NCBI GenBank assembly: GCA_016870245.1
Contig: VGCA01000009.1
Coordinates: 1 to 35,607, forward strand
From: Actinomycetota bacterium
GTDB taxonomy: Bacteria; Actinomycetota; Acidimicrobiia; IMCC26256; PALSA-555
Direction: 5' to 3'
Length of the DNA: 35,607 nt
In this document: positions 1 to 8,085 of the stretch, piece by piece
How positions within the stretch are numbered: the stretch's first letter is position 1
Layout of the letters: the number at the start of each line of letters is the position of its first letter
Position numbers and translations under genes: made by a program
Notes under the pieces: model-generated
What the model was told of the DNA's origin: nothing
The model's database searches: none
What the model saw: only the letters and a program-made list of their open reading frames with translations

Positions 1-227
1 TGGTGGGCCTGCCCGACCCGCAGTGGGGCGAGACGGTGTGCGCGGCCGTGGTGGTCCGGCCCGGCCACCCCGCGCCGTCGCTCGACGACCTCCGCGACCA
101 CGCGGGCCGCACACTCGCCAAGTTCAAGCTGCCGCGGGCGATCGCGGTGGTCGACGCGATCCCCCGCACGCCGGCCACGGCCCAGGTGCAGCGCACGCTG
201 CTGGTGGAGCAGCTGACCGGCCGATGA
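1..227 (+). CDS. AMP-dependent acyl-CoA synthetase/ligase, C-terminal fragment (5' truncated by window edge)
   Basis: C-terminal ANL-family sequence 'GLPDPQWGETVCAAVVVRPG...LAKFKLPRAIAVVDAIPRTPATAQVQR' (KFKLP...IPRT..GKV-like tail). Confidence 0.85.
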   Translation, partial: VGLPDPQWGETVCAAVVVRPGHPAPSLDDLRDHAGRTLAKFKLPRAIAVVDAIPRTPATAQVQRTLLVEQLTGR

Positions 228-270
228 CCGGCCGCTGACGGGCAACCGACCGGCCGGGCCGGCGGTCCGA

Positions 271-1164
271 TCAGGCGACGCCGAGGATCGCGAGGGTCTC
301 GGCGGGCGTGGCCGGCTCCCTCCCGACCGCGGCCGCCATCTCCACCGCCCGGGCCACCAGCTCCGCGTTGGTGGGCCGCGCGCCGTCGGCCTCGACGGGG
401 TTGTCGCCCAGCCCCACCCGGACGTGCGCGCCGCGGGCGAGGGCGAGGCGGGCGATGTCCCAGTGGCTCGGGCCGTAGGTGTACGCCATCCACGTGTACG
501 GGATGTCGTCGGGCACGAGGCCCAGGTAGGTGTCGACGGCGGCCTCCGACGGTGGCAGGCCCCACAGCGCCTGGTCGGCCAGGTTCAGCTTGAACAGCAC
601 GGTCCCGGTCATCCAGCCCTTGCGGTGCGCGGCGACCGTGATCCGCACGTGCCCGGGCTCGCGCACCACGACGCTGTACTGGATGCCCTTCTCGCGGGCC
701 AGAGTCAGGAAGTGCTCGAGGTGCGAGTGCGGCACCCCGAACAGGCCGTCGCCCCGGATCTCGAGCGTGTCCTCGTCGAAGAAGCTGAACACGGCCGCCC
801 CCGGATCGATGGTGGCCGACCGCAGGTGCACGGTCGGATCGTCGGCGAGCTCGCCGAGGAAGGCGAAGCGGGCGACCGGGTCGGCGCCACCGGTGTACGT
901 GGGGTACACGAGCAGGTCGGGGCGCTCGGCGTTGATCAGCCGCATCGCCTCGGCGTAGACCTCGGTGCCCGGGCTCAGCAGCGCGCCGGTCTGCGGGTCC
1001 CGCGCGTGGAAGTGCACGATCGCCGCGCCCGCCTCGGCCGCAGCGAGGGCGTCGGCCGCGCACTCCTCGGCCGACACCGGCACGTGCGGGTTCTGCGCCT
1101 TCGACGACTGCTCGTTGATCGCGGCCTCGATGATCACCTGGTCGGCGGGGACGAACACGGGCAC
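271..1164 (-). CDS. 3-keto-5-aminohexanoate cleavage enzyme family (BKACE, DUF849)
   Basis: N-term 'IIEAAINEQSSKAQNPHVPVSAEE...AGAAIVHFHARDPQTG' with the HxHARD motif; C-term 'VRVGLGDNPVEADGARPTNAELVARAVEMA'. Confidence 0.88.
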   Translation of the reverse strand: MPVFVPADQVIIEAAINEQSSKAQNPHVPVSAEECAADALAAAEAGAAIVHFHARDPQTGALLSPGTEVYAEAMRLINAERPDLLVYPTYTGGADPVARFAFLGELADDPTVHLRSATIDPGAAVFSFFDEDTLEIRGDGLFGVPHSHLEHFLTLAREKGIQYSVVVREPGHVRITVAAHRKGWMTGTVLFKLNLADQALWGLPPSEAAVDTYLGLVPDDIPYTWMAYTYGPSHWDIARLALARGAHVRVGLGDNPVEADGARPTNAELVARAVEMAAAVGREPATPAETLAILGVA

Positions 1165-1174
1165 TCCTCCGGCA

Positions 1175-2359
1175 TCAGTAGGACCGGGGCAGCCCGAGGT
1201 GCTGCTCGCCGATCCGGTTGCGGACCATCTCGTTGGTGAGCGGCGAGAACGACCACAGCCGCACGTCGCGGAACAGTCGCCCCATCGCCACCGCCCGGGT
1301 GTAGCCCAGGCCGCCCATCAGCTGCATGCCCTTCAGGGTGAGGTCGACCGCCGCCTCGCTGGCCACGAGCTTGGCCATGGCGGCGAGCACCCCGGCGTCG
1401 CCCCCGGCGACCTCCACCTCGGCGGCCCGCCACATGAGCGAGCGGGCCGACTCCAGCGCGACGGCGCCGTCGACGAGCCCGTGCTGGGGACCCTGGAACC
1501 CACCGATCGGCCGGCCGAACACCTCGCGCTCCCGGGCATAGCCGGTGACGAGGTCGAGCGCGGCCCGGCCCACGCCGAGGCACGCAGCGGTGGCGTTGAG
1601 TCCCTCGCGGTTGATCGTCGCGAACACCTGGCGCATCCCGCGATCGACCTCGCCGAGCACGGCGTCGGCCGGGAGTGCGACGTCGTCGAGGAACACCTCG
1701 CAGGTGGAGCAGCCCCGGATGCCGAAGGTGTCGATCGTGCGCACCTCGACTCCCGGCGCGTCGCGGGGCACGAGGAACATGGTGACCCCGTGCACCGGGC
1801 TCGCCTCGATCGGCGCGGTGCGGGCGAGCACGACGATGGCCTCGGCCTCGCGGGCGCCCGAGGTCCACAGCTTCTGCCCCGCGAGCCGCCAGCCGTCGCC
1901 GTCGGGCACCGCCCGCGTGCGCATCACCCGGGCCACGTCGGTGCCGCCCGCCGGCTCCGAGAGCGCGAACGCGCACCGGGTGGCGCCGGCGACCAGCCGG
2001 TCGACGAGGTCGGCGTGGGCGGGGGTGTGCCCGTACGCGGCGAGCACCTGGGTCACCGCGTAGTGGGCGATCACGAACGCGGCCATCGACGTGGGGCCCG
2101 CGCCCAGCTCCTCGACCACCACGAGCTGGTCGCGCCCGTCGCCCGCTCCGCCCGCCGCGGCCGGAGCGCCGATCGCGAGGACCCCCGCGGCGCCGAGGGC
2201 CGCGAAGAGGTCGACGTCGAACTCCTCGGCCTCGTCCAGCGCGGCGATGCGCTCCGCGGGCGACACGGTGTCGACGAGGCGACGCAGGGTGTCGCGCAGG
2301 GCCGCCCGCTCCGGGGAGTCGAGGACGGGGTCGGGGCCGGGCGCGGGATCCACCTGCAT
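1175..2359 (-). CDS. acyl-CoA dehydrogenase
   Basis: 'FALSEPAGGTDVARVMRTRAVPDGDGWRLAGQKLWTSGA', 'FGRPIGGFQGPQHGLVD', 'LMGGLGYTRAVAMGRLFRDVRLW'; start set at MQVDPAPG. Confidence 0.88.
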   Translation of the reverse strand: MQVDPAPGPDPVLDSPERAALRDTLRRLVDTVSPAERIAALDEAEEFDVDLFAALGAAGVLAIGAPAAAGGAGDGRDQLVVVEELGAGPTSMAAFVIAHYAVTQVLAAYGHTPAHADLVDRLVAGATRCAFALSEPAGGTDVARVMRTRAVPDGDGWRLAGQKLWTSGAREAEAIVVLARTAPIEASPVHGVTMFLVPRDAPGVEVRTIDTFGIRGCSTCEVFLDDVALPADAVLGEVDRGMRQVFATINREGLNATAACLGVGRAALDLVTGYAREREVFGRPIGGFQGPQHGLVDGAVALESARSLMWRAAEVEVAGGDAGVLAAMAKLVASEAAVDLTLKGMQLMGGLGYTRAVAMGRLFRDVRLWSFSPLTNEMVRNRIGEQHLGLPRSY

Positions 2360-2417
2360 CGGCCGCGGAGCGTAACCTGTGCCCACACCCGAGGGGGTCG
2401 ACGTCGAAGGGGGTCCG

Positions 2418-3659
2418 ATGACGACGACACTGCAGCCGAACGACCGCTATCTCGTCATCTCGAGCGACGGTCACGCCGGAGCCGACCTGCTCCAGTACCG
2501 CGAGTACCTGCCGGCGCGCTGGCACGACGAGTTCGACGCGTGGGCGGCCGCCTACAGCAACCCGTTCGCCGACCTGCTGGAGGCCACCGCCTACCGCAAC
2601 TGGGACTCGGATCGGCGCCTGGCCGAGCAGGACGCCGACGGAGTGGCGGGGGAGGTGCTGTACCCCAACACGGTGCCGCCGTTCTTCGAGCAGGGCAACC
2701 TCGTCGCGCGGCCGCCGACCGAGGCCGACTACGAGCACCGCTGGGCCGGCCTCCAGGCCCACAACCGGTGGATGGTCGACTTCTGCGCGCAGGCGCCCGA
2801 CCGGCGGGCGGGGATCATCCAGATCTTCCTGAACCGGGTCGAGGACGCGGTCGCCGAGATCCGGGAGCTCGCGCCGCTGATGAAGGTGAACGGCGGCGTC
2901 CTGCTGCCCTCGGTGTCGCCCAACTCCGGGCTGCACGAGCTGTGGGACCCCTACTACGAGCCGCTGTGGGAGGTCTGCGAGGAGCTCGACCTGCCCCTCG
3001 ACATCCACTCGGGAAGCGGCCTGCCCGACTACGGCGACCTGCCCGCGGCGCGGGCGGTGATGCTCGTGGAGATCCCGTGGTTCGCCCACCGGGCGCTGTG
3101 GCACCTCATGTTCGGCGGGGTGTTCGACGCCCATCCGGGGCTGCGGGTCGCCCAGACCGAGCAGGGGGTCGCCTGGGTGCCCCGGGGCCTCGATACCCTC
3201 GACTGGTTCTACAAGCGGATGACCACCGGAGGCGCGGCCGAGGCGGTGTTCTTCGGTGCGGTCGCCGAGAGCATGCAGATGCTGCCGAGCGAGTACTTCG
3301 CGCAGCACGTGTGGATCGGCGCCAGCTTCCTGCGGCCGAGCGAGGCCCCCCTGGTGGCCGACATCGGCGTCGACCGCATCATGTGGGGCCACGACTACCC
3401 GCACAGCGAGGGCACCTACCCGTACACCACAGAGGGCCTGCGGGTCGCGTTCGCCGGGATGCCGTCCGACGACGTCGCCCGCATGGTCGGACTCACGACT
3501 GCGGAGTTCTACGGCTTCGACGTCGACGCGCTGCGGCCGATCGCCGACCGCATCGGTCCCACCGTGGCCGACGTCGACCGTCCCCTCCCGCCGTCCGAGT
3601 ACCCGACCGACTCCACCTGCAACGCGTTCGAGCGCGAAGCCGCGATCAAGGCCTGGTGA
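2418..3659 (+). CDS. amidohydrolase_2 (ACMSD-like) metal-dependent hydrolase, paralog 1
   Basis: 'YLVISSDGHAGAD', 'LDIHSGSG', 'MWGHDYPHSEGTYPY'; SD AAGGGGG upstream of ATG 2418. Confidence 0.85.
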   Translation: MTTTLQPNDRYLVISSDGHAGADLLQYREYLPARWHDEFDAWAAAYSNPFADLLEATAYRNWDSDRRLAEQDADGVAGEVLYPNTVPPFFEQGNLVARPPTEADYEHRWAGLQAHNRWMVDFCAQAPDRRAGIIQIFLNRVEDAVAEIRELAPLMKVNGGVLLPSVSPNSGLHELWDPYYEPLWEVCEELDLPLDIHSGSGLPDYGDLPAARAVMLVEIPWFAHRALWHLMFGGVFDAHPGLRVAQTEQGVAWVPRGLDTLDWFYKRMTTGGAAEAVFFGAVAESMQMLPSEYFAQHVWIGASFLRPSEAPLVADIGVDRIMWGHDYPHSEGTYPYTTEGLRVAFAGMPSDDVARMVGLTTAEFYGFDVDALRPIADRIGPTVADVDRPLPPSEYPTDSTCNAFEREAAIKAW

Positions 3660-3661
3660 GC

Positions 3662-4636
3662 ATGTTCACGATGCGATTCGACCTCCGGGTGCCCGGGATG
3701 ACCCCGGCCCAGGTCGCCGACGAGTACGCCACCGCGATCGAGATGGCCGAGTGGGCCGAGGACAAGGGGTGCGTCGCCGCGGTGATCTCCGAGCACCACG
3801 CCTCGCCCGACGGCTACCTCCCTGCGCCGTTGATCCTCGCGACGGCGATGGCCGCCCGCACGAAGACGCTGGCGATCGCGGTCGGCGCGGCGTTGCTGCC
3901 GCTGTACGACCCGGTGAAGCTGGCCGAGGAGATGATCGTCCTCGACCACATCAGCCGGGGCCGGGTCTCCTACGTGTTCGGGATCGGGTACCGCGAGGAC
4001 GAGTACGACCTGTTCGGGGTCGACTACGCCGCCCGTGGCCGCGTCGCCGACGAGAAGCTCGACAAGATCCTCGCGGTGCTCGACGCCGCGTCGGTGGCCA
4101 CCGACCGGGTGCGCATCACGCCGGCGCCCTACACGTCGCCTCGCCCCGCGATCGCGTGGGGTGGCGCGTCGAAGGCCGCGGCCCGGCGGGCGGGCAGCCG
4201 GGGCCTCGACCTGTTCGGGTCGGGCACCTGCGACGGCATCGAGGAGGCCTACGCCGAAGCGGCGCGGGCCGCGGGGCACGAGCCCGGCCAGTGCACGGTC
4301 CCGCAGCCGGGCGTGCCGATGACGGTGTTCGTCAACGACGACCAGGACGCCGGCTGGGCCGACGTCGGGCCGTACCTGATGAACGACGTGCTCTCCTACG
4401 CCGAGTGGAACGAGGACTCGAGGAACGTCGCGAGCCTGTCGTACTCCAAGACCGTCGACGATCTGCGGGCCGAGCGCGGCGCGCACCGGGTGATGACCGT
4501 CGACGAGGCCGTCGAGTTCGTGGGCACCCACTTCGTGCTGCCGCTGCACCCCCTGTGCGGCGGTACCCCGCCCGACATCGCCTGGCCCTACCTCCGCCGC
4601 GTCGTCGACGAGGTCATGCCCCGCACCCACCCATAG
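3662..4636 (+). CDS. LLM-class flavin-dependent oxidoreductase
   Basis: 'AEWAEDKGCVAAVISEHHASPDGYLPAPLILATAMAARTKTLAIAVGAALLPLYDPVKLAEEMIVLDHISRGRVSYVFGIGYREDEYDLFG' luciferase-like monooxygenase signature. Confidence 0.88.
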   Translation: MFTMRFDLRVPGMTPAQVADEYATAIEMAEWAEDKGCVAAVISEHHASPDGYLPAPLILATAMAARTKTLAIAVGAALLPLYDPVKLAEEMIVLDHISRGRVSYVFGIGYREDEYDLFGVDYAARGRVADEKLDKILAVLDAASVATDRVRITPAPYTSPRPAIAWGGASKAAARRAGSRGLDLFGSGTCDGIEEAYAEAARAAGHEPGQCTVPQPGVPMTVFVNDDQDAGWADVGPYLMNDVLSYAEWNEDSRNVASLSYSKTVDDLRAERGAHRVMTVDEAVEFVGTHFVLPLHPLCGGTPPDIAWPYLRRVVDEVMPRTHP

Positions 4637-4722
4637 ATGCGCTTCTCACCGTCGATACCCAGTGCGACGATGCGCTTCTCACCGTCGATACGAGTCGGTC
4701 GATCGACGGTGAGAAACGCATC
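4636..4722. repeat. Dispersed 21-bp repeat locus A: direct copies 4636-4656 and 4669-4689 plus inverted copy 4702-4722
   Basis: GATGCGCTTCTCACCGTCGAT twice, then ATCGACGGTGAGAAACGCATC; same unit as 25831-26063. Confidence 0.95.
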
Positions 4723-4731
4723 GGGGGTGGG

Positions 4732-6192
4732 TCAGGCGGGGGCGGAGGCGAGGCGGCCGTCGGCGATCGCCTGCACGAACGCGGCGTGGTCGGCCTCGTT
4801 GCGGTCGGCGTAGTCCTGGGCGAACGCGGTGAGCGAGCGGTCGAGCCGGTCGCTGGTGCCGACGTACGCGTCGATCGCGACCGCGTCGCCCGAGCGCGCA
4901 TGGCCGCGCGCCAGGGTCCACGCGCACGTGGCCGCGTGGTTGCGCAGCTGGCTGGGCGTGACGGTGCCGAGGTCGACGCTGAACTTCCAGTCGCGCAGCT
5001 GGCGCACGTAGAAGTGGGTGCCCGCGGGGCCGACGGTCCACCCGAGGAAGATGTCGCTGACCGCCTGCGCGAGCCGCTGCCCCTCCACGACCCGTCGTCC
5101 GTGGTGGTCGTAGTGGCTGGGGGCGAGGACGTCCTCGTAGACCGACCGCGTCGCCTCCTTCACCTGGAGGAAGAGCGGGTCGTCGCGGTCGTGTCCCTCG
5201 AGGAGCACGACGAGGCAGCGGGTGCCGACGCTGCCGACGCCGACCACCTTCAGGCCGACGTCGAGTGGGCGGTAGCGCTCGAGCACCGAGCGCCGGTCGT
5301 CGTAGAGCGTGTCCTTGTAGGCGTCGAACGTGGCCCACGCGGCCTCGATCAGCTCGTTGCCGTCGACGTCGCCGTAGCCGTGGTCGCCCAGATCGTGGAG
5401 CGAGTGCAGCAGTGGCGGCGAGTTCCGGAAGCGGAGCGTGCCGTCGACCTCCTCCGTCAGCTTCCGCACCGCATGCAGGTGGTCGTGCGTGTAGGCCGTG
5501 TGGGCGACGCGATCGAGCTCGCGACGCGTTCGCTTGACGACGGGCACGTAGTCGCCCCGGCCGAGCGCGTCGATCGACAGGTAGCGGTACCAGAGCTCGA
5601 GCACGGGCATCGTGGCGAAGCGGGCCATGCCCGCCCGGTACGTGGCCACCGCGAACGTGGTCATCTCCATGACGTCGCGCCGGGGCATGCCGCGGTCACG
5701 TCCGCAGATCGCGATGCTCGCCGTCAGCCGCTTCAGGTCCCACTCGAACGGTCCGGGCAGGGTCTCGTCGAAGTCGTTGGCGTCGAACACCAGCTGGCGC
5801 TCCGGCGACGCGTAGATGCCGAAGTTGGCGAGGTGCGCGTCGCCGTCCATCTGCACCGTGAGGTCGGTACGGGGCGCGTCAGCAAGGTCGACCGCCATCA
5901 CCCGCGCCGCTCCCCGGAAGAAGGCGAACGGGGAGGCCTCCATGCGGGCGTGGCGGATGGGGACCAGCCAGGGGATCCGGGCGGCGTTCTGCTGCTCGAT
6001 CAGGGCCACCGGGTCCGGACGGTCGGCCGCCGGGCTCCAGTCGCCGTGGGCCGACCGCGGCACCGCGGCCCGGGAGGCGCGGCCGCGCTCCGACCGTTCG
6101 GCGATGCTGCGCCGGGGACCGCCGTGGGGAGCGGTGGGGAACGTGGGCTCGGCGATCGGATCCTCCTCCGCTCGGACGGGCCAGGATGCCAC
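4732..6192 (-). CDS. DUF2252 family protein (start uncertain: GTG 6192, or an SD-associated ATC at 6156)
   Basis: 'RMEASPFAFFRGAARVMAVDLA', 'VQMDGDAHLANFGIYASPERQLVFDANDFDETLPGPFEWDLKRLTASI' typical of DUF2252. Confidence 0.85.
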   Translation of the reverse strand: MASWPVRAEEDPIAEPTFPTAPHGGPRRSIAERSERGRASRAAVPRSAHGDWSPAADRPDPVALIEQQNAARIPWLVPIRHARMEASPFAFFRGAARVMAVDLADAPRTDLTVQMDGDAHLANFGIYASPERQLVFDANDFDETLPGPFEWDLKRLTASIAICGRDRGMPRRDVMEMTTFAVATYRAGMARFATMPVLELWYRYLSIDALGRGDYVPVVKRTRRELDRVAHTAYTHDHLHAVRKLTEEVDGTLRFRNSPPLLHSLHDLGDHGYGDVDGNELIEAAWATFDAYKDTLYDDRRSVLERYRPLDVGLKVVGVGSVGTRCLVVLLEGHDRDDPLFLQVKEATRSVYEDVLAPSHYDHHGRRVVEGQRLAQAVSDIFLGWTVGPAGTHFYVRQLRDWKFSVDLGTVTPSQLRNHAATCAWTLARGHARSGDAVAIDAYVGTSDRLDRSLTAFAQDYADRNEADHAAFVQAIADGRLASAPA

Positions 6193-6337
6193 CGCGACCG
6201 ATCCGGGCGCACCTCCTCCGTCGCCTCCGATCCCGCGGGCGTCGTATCCCGGGTGCGACCGCCGGCCGGGTCGTCCCGTCGCCCGGCGCGGTTCGCTAGC
6301 GTGCGCTGCTCGACGCCTCCGAAGGGAAGGGAGCACC

Positions 6338-6891
6338 ATGGCGAACGAAGAGTGGGGCCGCTGGCCGCGCTGATCGGCGACTGGCAGGGTGAGGGCGGCC
6401 TCGACACCGCGTTCTCGCACTCGAAGCAGAAGGTGCTCGACACGCCCTTCAGCGAGAAGGTCGCGATGAAGCCCTTCGGGCCGGTCGACAACGGCCGTCA
6501 GCACCTCTACGGCCTCGACTACAAGACCGCCATGTGGCGGGGCGACGAGGAGGACCCCTTCCACACCGAGGTGGGCTACTGGCTCTGGGACGCCGCCACC
6601 GGGGAGGTCCTCCGTGGCTTCGTGGTGCCCCGCGGCATCACCGTCCTCGCCGGCGCGATCGGCGTCGCGGCCGACGCCACCGAGTTCACCCTGAGTGCCA
6701 CCACCGGCGGCGAGCTGTACTCGATCGCGGAGAACCAGTACCTCCGGGCCAACGCCAGCACGGTGAGCTACGAGGTCACGATCACCTCGGGTGACGACAC
6801 GTGGTCGTACCACGAGACGACCATGCTGCGGATGAAGGAGTTCCCCGAGCTCTTCCCGCACGTCGACCACAACACCCTGACGCGCGCCTAG
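6338..6891 (+). CDS. heme-binding beta-barrel (nitrobindin/FABP-like, DUF1794) protein; apparent 1-nt frameshift near 6354-6358
   Basis: ATG 6338 with SD AAGGGAAGGGAG reads MANEEWG, then frame changes to 'PLAALIGDWQGEGG...FGPVDNGRQHLYGLDYKTAMWR...NTLTRA'. Confidence 0.75.
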
Positions 6892-6905
6892 GCACGCGAC
6901 GCGCA

Positions 6906-6939
6906 ACCGGGGGGGACGGTCGTGCACCGTCCCCCCGGT
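6906..6939. terminator. Bidirectional hairpin between convergent genes
   Basis: ACCGGGGGGGACGGT-cgtgc-ACCGTCCCCCCGGT, 14-bp stem with one bulged G, between genes ending 6891(+) and 6947(-). Confidence 0.75.
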
Positions 6940-6946
6940 GCCGCGC

Positions 6947-7957
6947 TCACCGTGCGGCCGTGAGGAGTGCCGCGAGGAACGCTTCGGCCGCGGCGGCATC
7001 GGGCGCGAGGAACGCCCCGGCGATGCCGCCGGCCACCCAGACGTACAGGACGAGCTCGCCGCTCCTGAACCGCCGCACGTCGACGCCGCCCACGGTGACG
7101 GGCTGGCTGCTCCCGTACCCGCGGAGCGCGCCGGCATACGAGTCGGCCGTGGTCCCGACCGGCGCCTGCGCGAGCACCAGCCCACCGATCTGTCCGTCCC
7201 GGTCGGCGACCCGGTGGAGCGACGACGCGACGGCGCCGAACGGCGCGGTGACGAACTCGTCGGTGACCTCCGGGGAGGCGTAGTCGGCGAACAGGTACCC
7301 CGGAACCGGCACCAACCAGCGTGAGATCGGCTCGGTCTCGCCCGGGGCGAGATCGGGTGCCGCGAGGTACCGCCGCAGCCAGCGCTCCATGGCCGGCCGG
7401 GTGGCCCCGTCGAAGCCGCCCTGCACCCCGTGCCGGAGCCAGGCATACGTGTAGCGGCTGTCACGCGAGGACGGGTCGGTGAAGAGGTAGACCGTCTGAC
7501 CGGCGATCTCCAGGGTCTTCGGCCGTCCGCGTCCGGCATGGCCCAACGTGGCGACCTCCCGGTCCATCCCGGCCGGCGGGACCTCGACGAAGGTGTGCAG
7601 CTGGAGGAGCCCGACCTCCCGCCCCGTCTTGGTGCGGGCGGTGTTCTGCGACGCCTTGTCCGCGACCACGCTGTGCAGCGCCACCGACGAGAAGAAGTCG
7701 CTCCCGAGCTGGCCTTCCGCCCGGTCGAGGATGTCGAGCGCTGCCTCCACCTCGGCTTCGGGCACGTCGACGTAGCAGTAGCCGGGAACCTCCACGAGCT
7801 CGGCCGCGATCTCGCGGGTCTCGCCGGCGGCGAGGGCGGTGGCGTGGTCGGAGGCGCGACAGGCGCCCGACGGGCCCGCGGCCGCGTGCGCGGCCGCCGG
7901 AGCTGCGAGCACCACGGCGGCGCACAGCACAGCGGAACAGAGCCGGGGTCGGGACAT
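6947..7957 (-). CDS. secreted protein of unknown function (signal peptide)
   Basis: 'MSRPRLCSAVLCAAVVLAAPAAAHAAAGPSGAC' signal peptide; SD AGGAGGGTGGTC-ATG. Confidence 0.8.
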   Translation of the reverse strand: MSRPRLCSAVLCAAVVLAAPAAAHAAAGPSGACRASDHATALAAGETREIAAELVEVPGYCYVDVPEAEVEAALDILDRAEGQLGSDFFSSVALHSVVADKASQNTARTKTGREVGLLQLHTFVEVPPAGMDREVATLGHAGRGRPKTLEIAGQTVYLFTDPSSRDSRYTYAWLRHGVQGGFDGATRPAMERWLRRYLAAPDLAPGETEPISRWLVPVPGYLFADYASPEVTDEFVTAPFGAVASSLHRVADRDGQIGGLVLAQAPVGTTADSYAGALRGYGSSQPVTVGGVDVRRFRSGELVLYVWVAGGIAGAFLAPDAAAAEAFLAALLTAAR

Positions 7958-8085
7958 GACCACCCTCCTGGCGTCCTGGGTGGGACACGGCCTGTCCTGA
8001 GTGTCCCGAGCGCGCGGGACGGGCGGCAGGGCCGGACTTCCCGGTTCGAAGGGGCTTCTTCCCGGTCGGGCGTGCCGCGGGCGGC

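Noticed and set aside
965-3600. Very long overlapping ORFs (e.g. 965-4636 N-terminal part, 1134-3404 minus, 3256-6891 N-terminal part)
   Set aside because: Arg/Gly/Pro/Ala-rich shadow frames typical of high-GC DNA; they oppose or overlap genes with clear family motifs. Only the motif-bearing C-terminal parts were kept.
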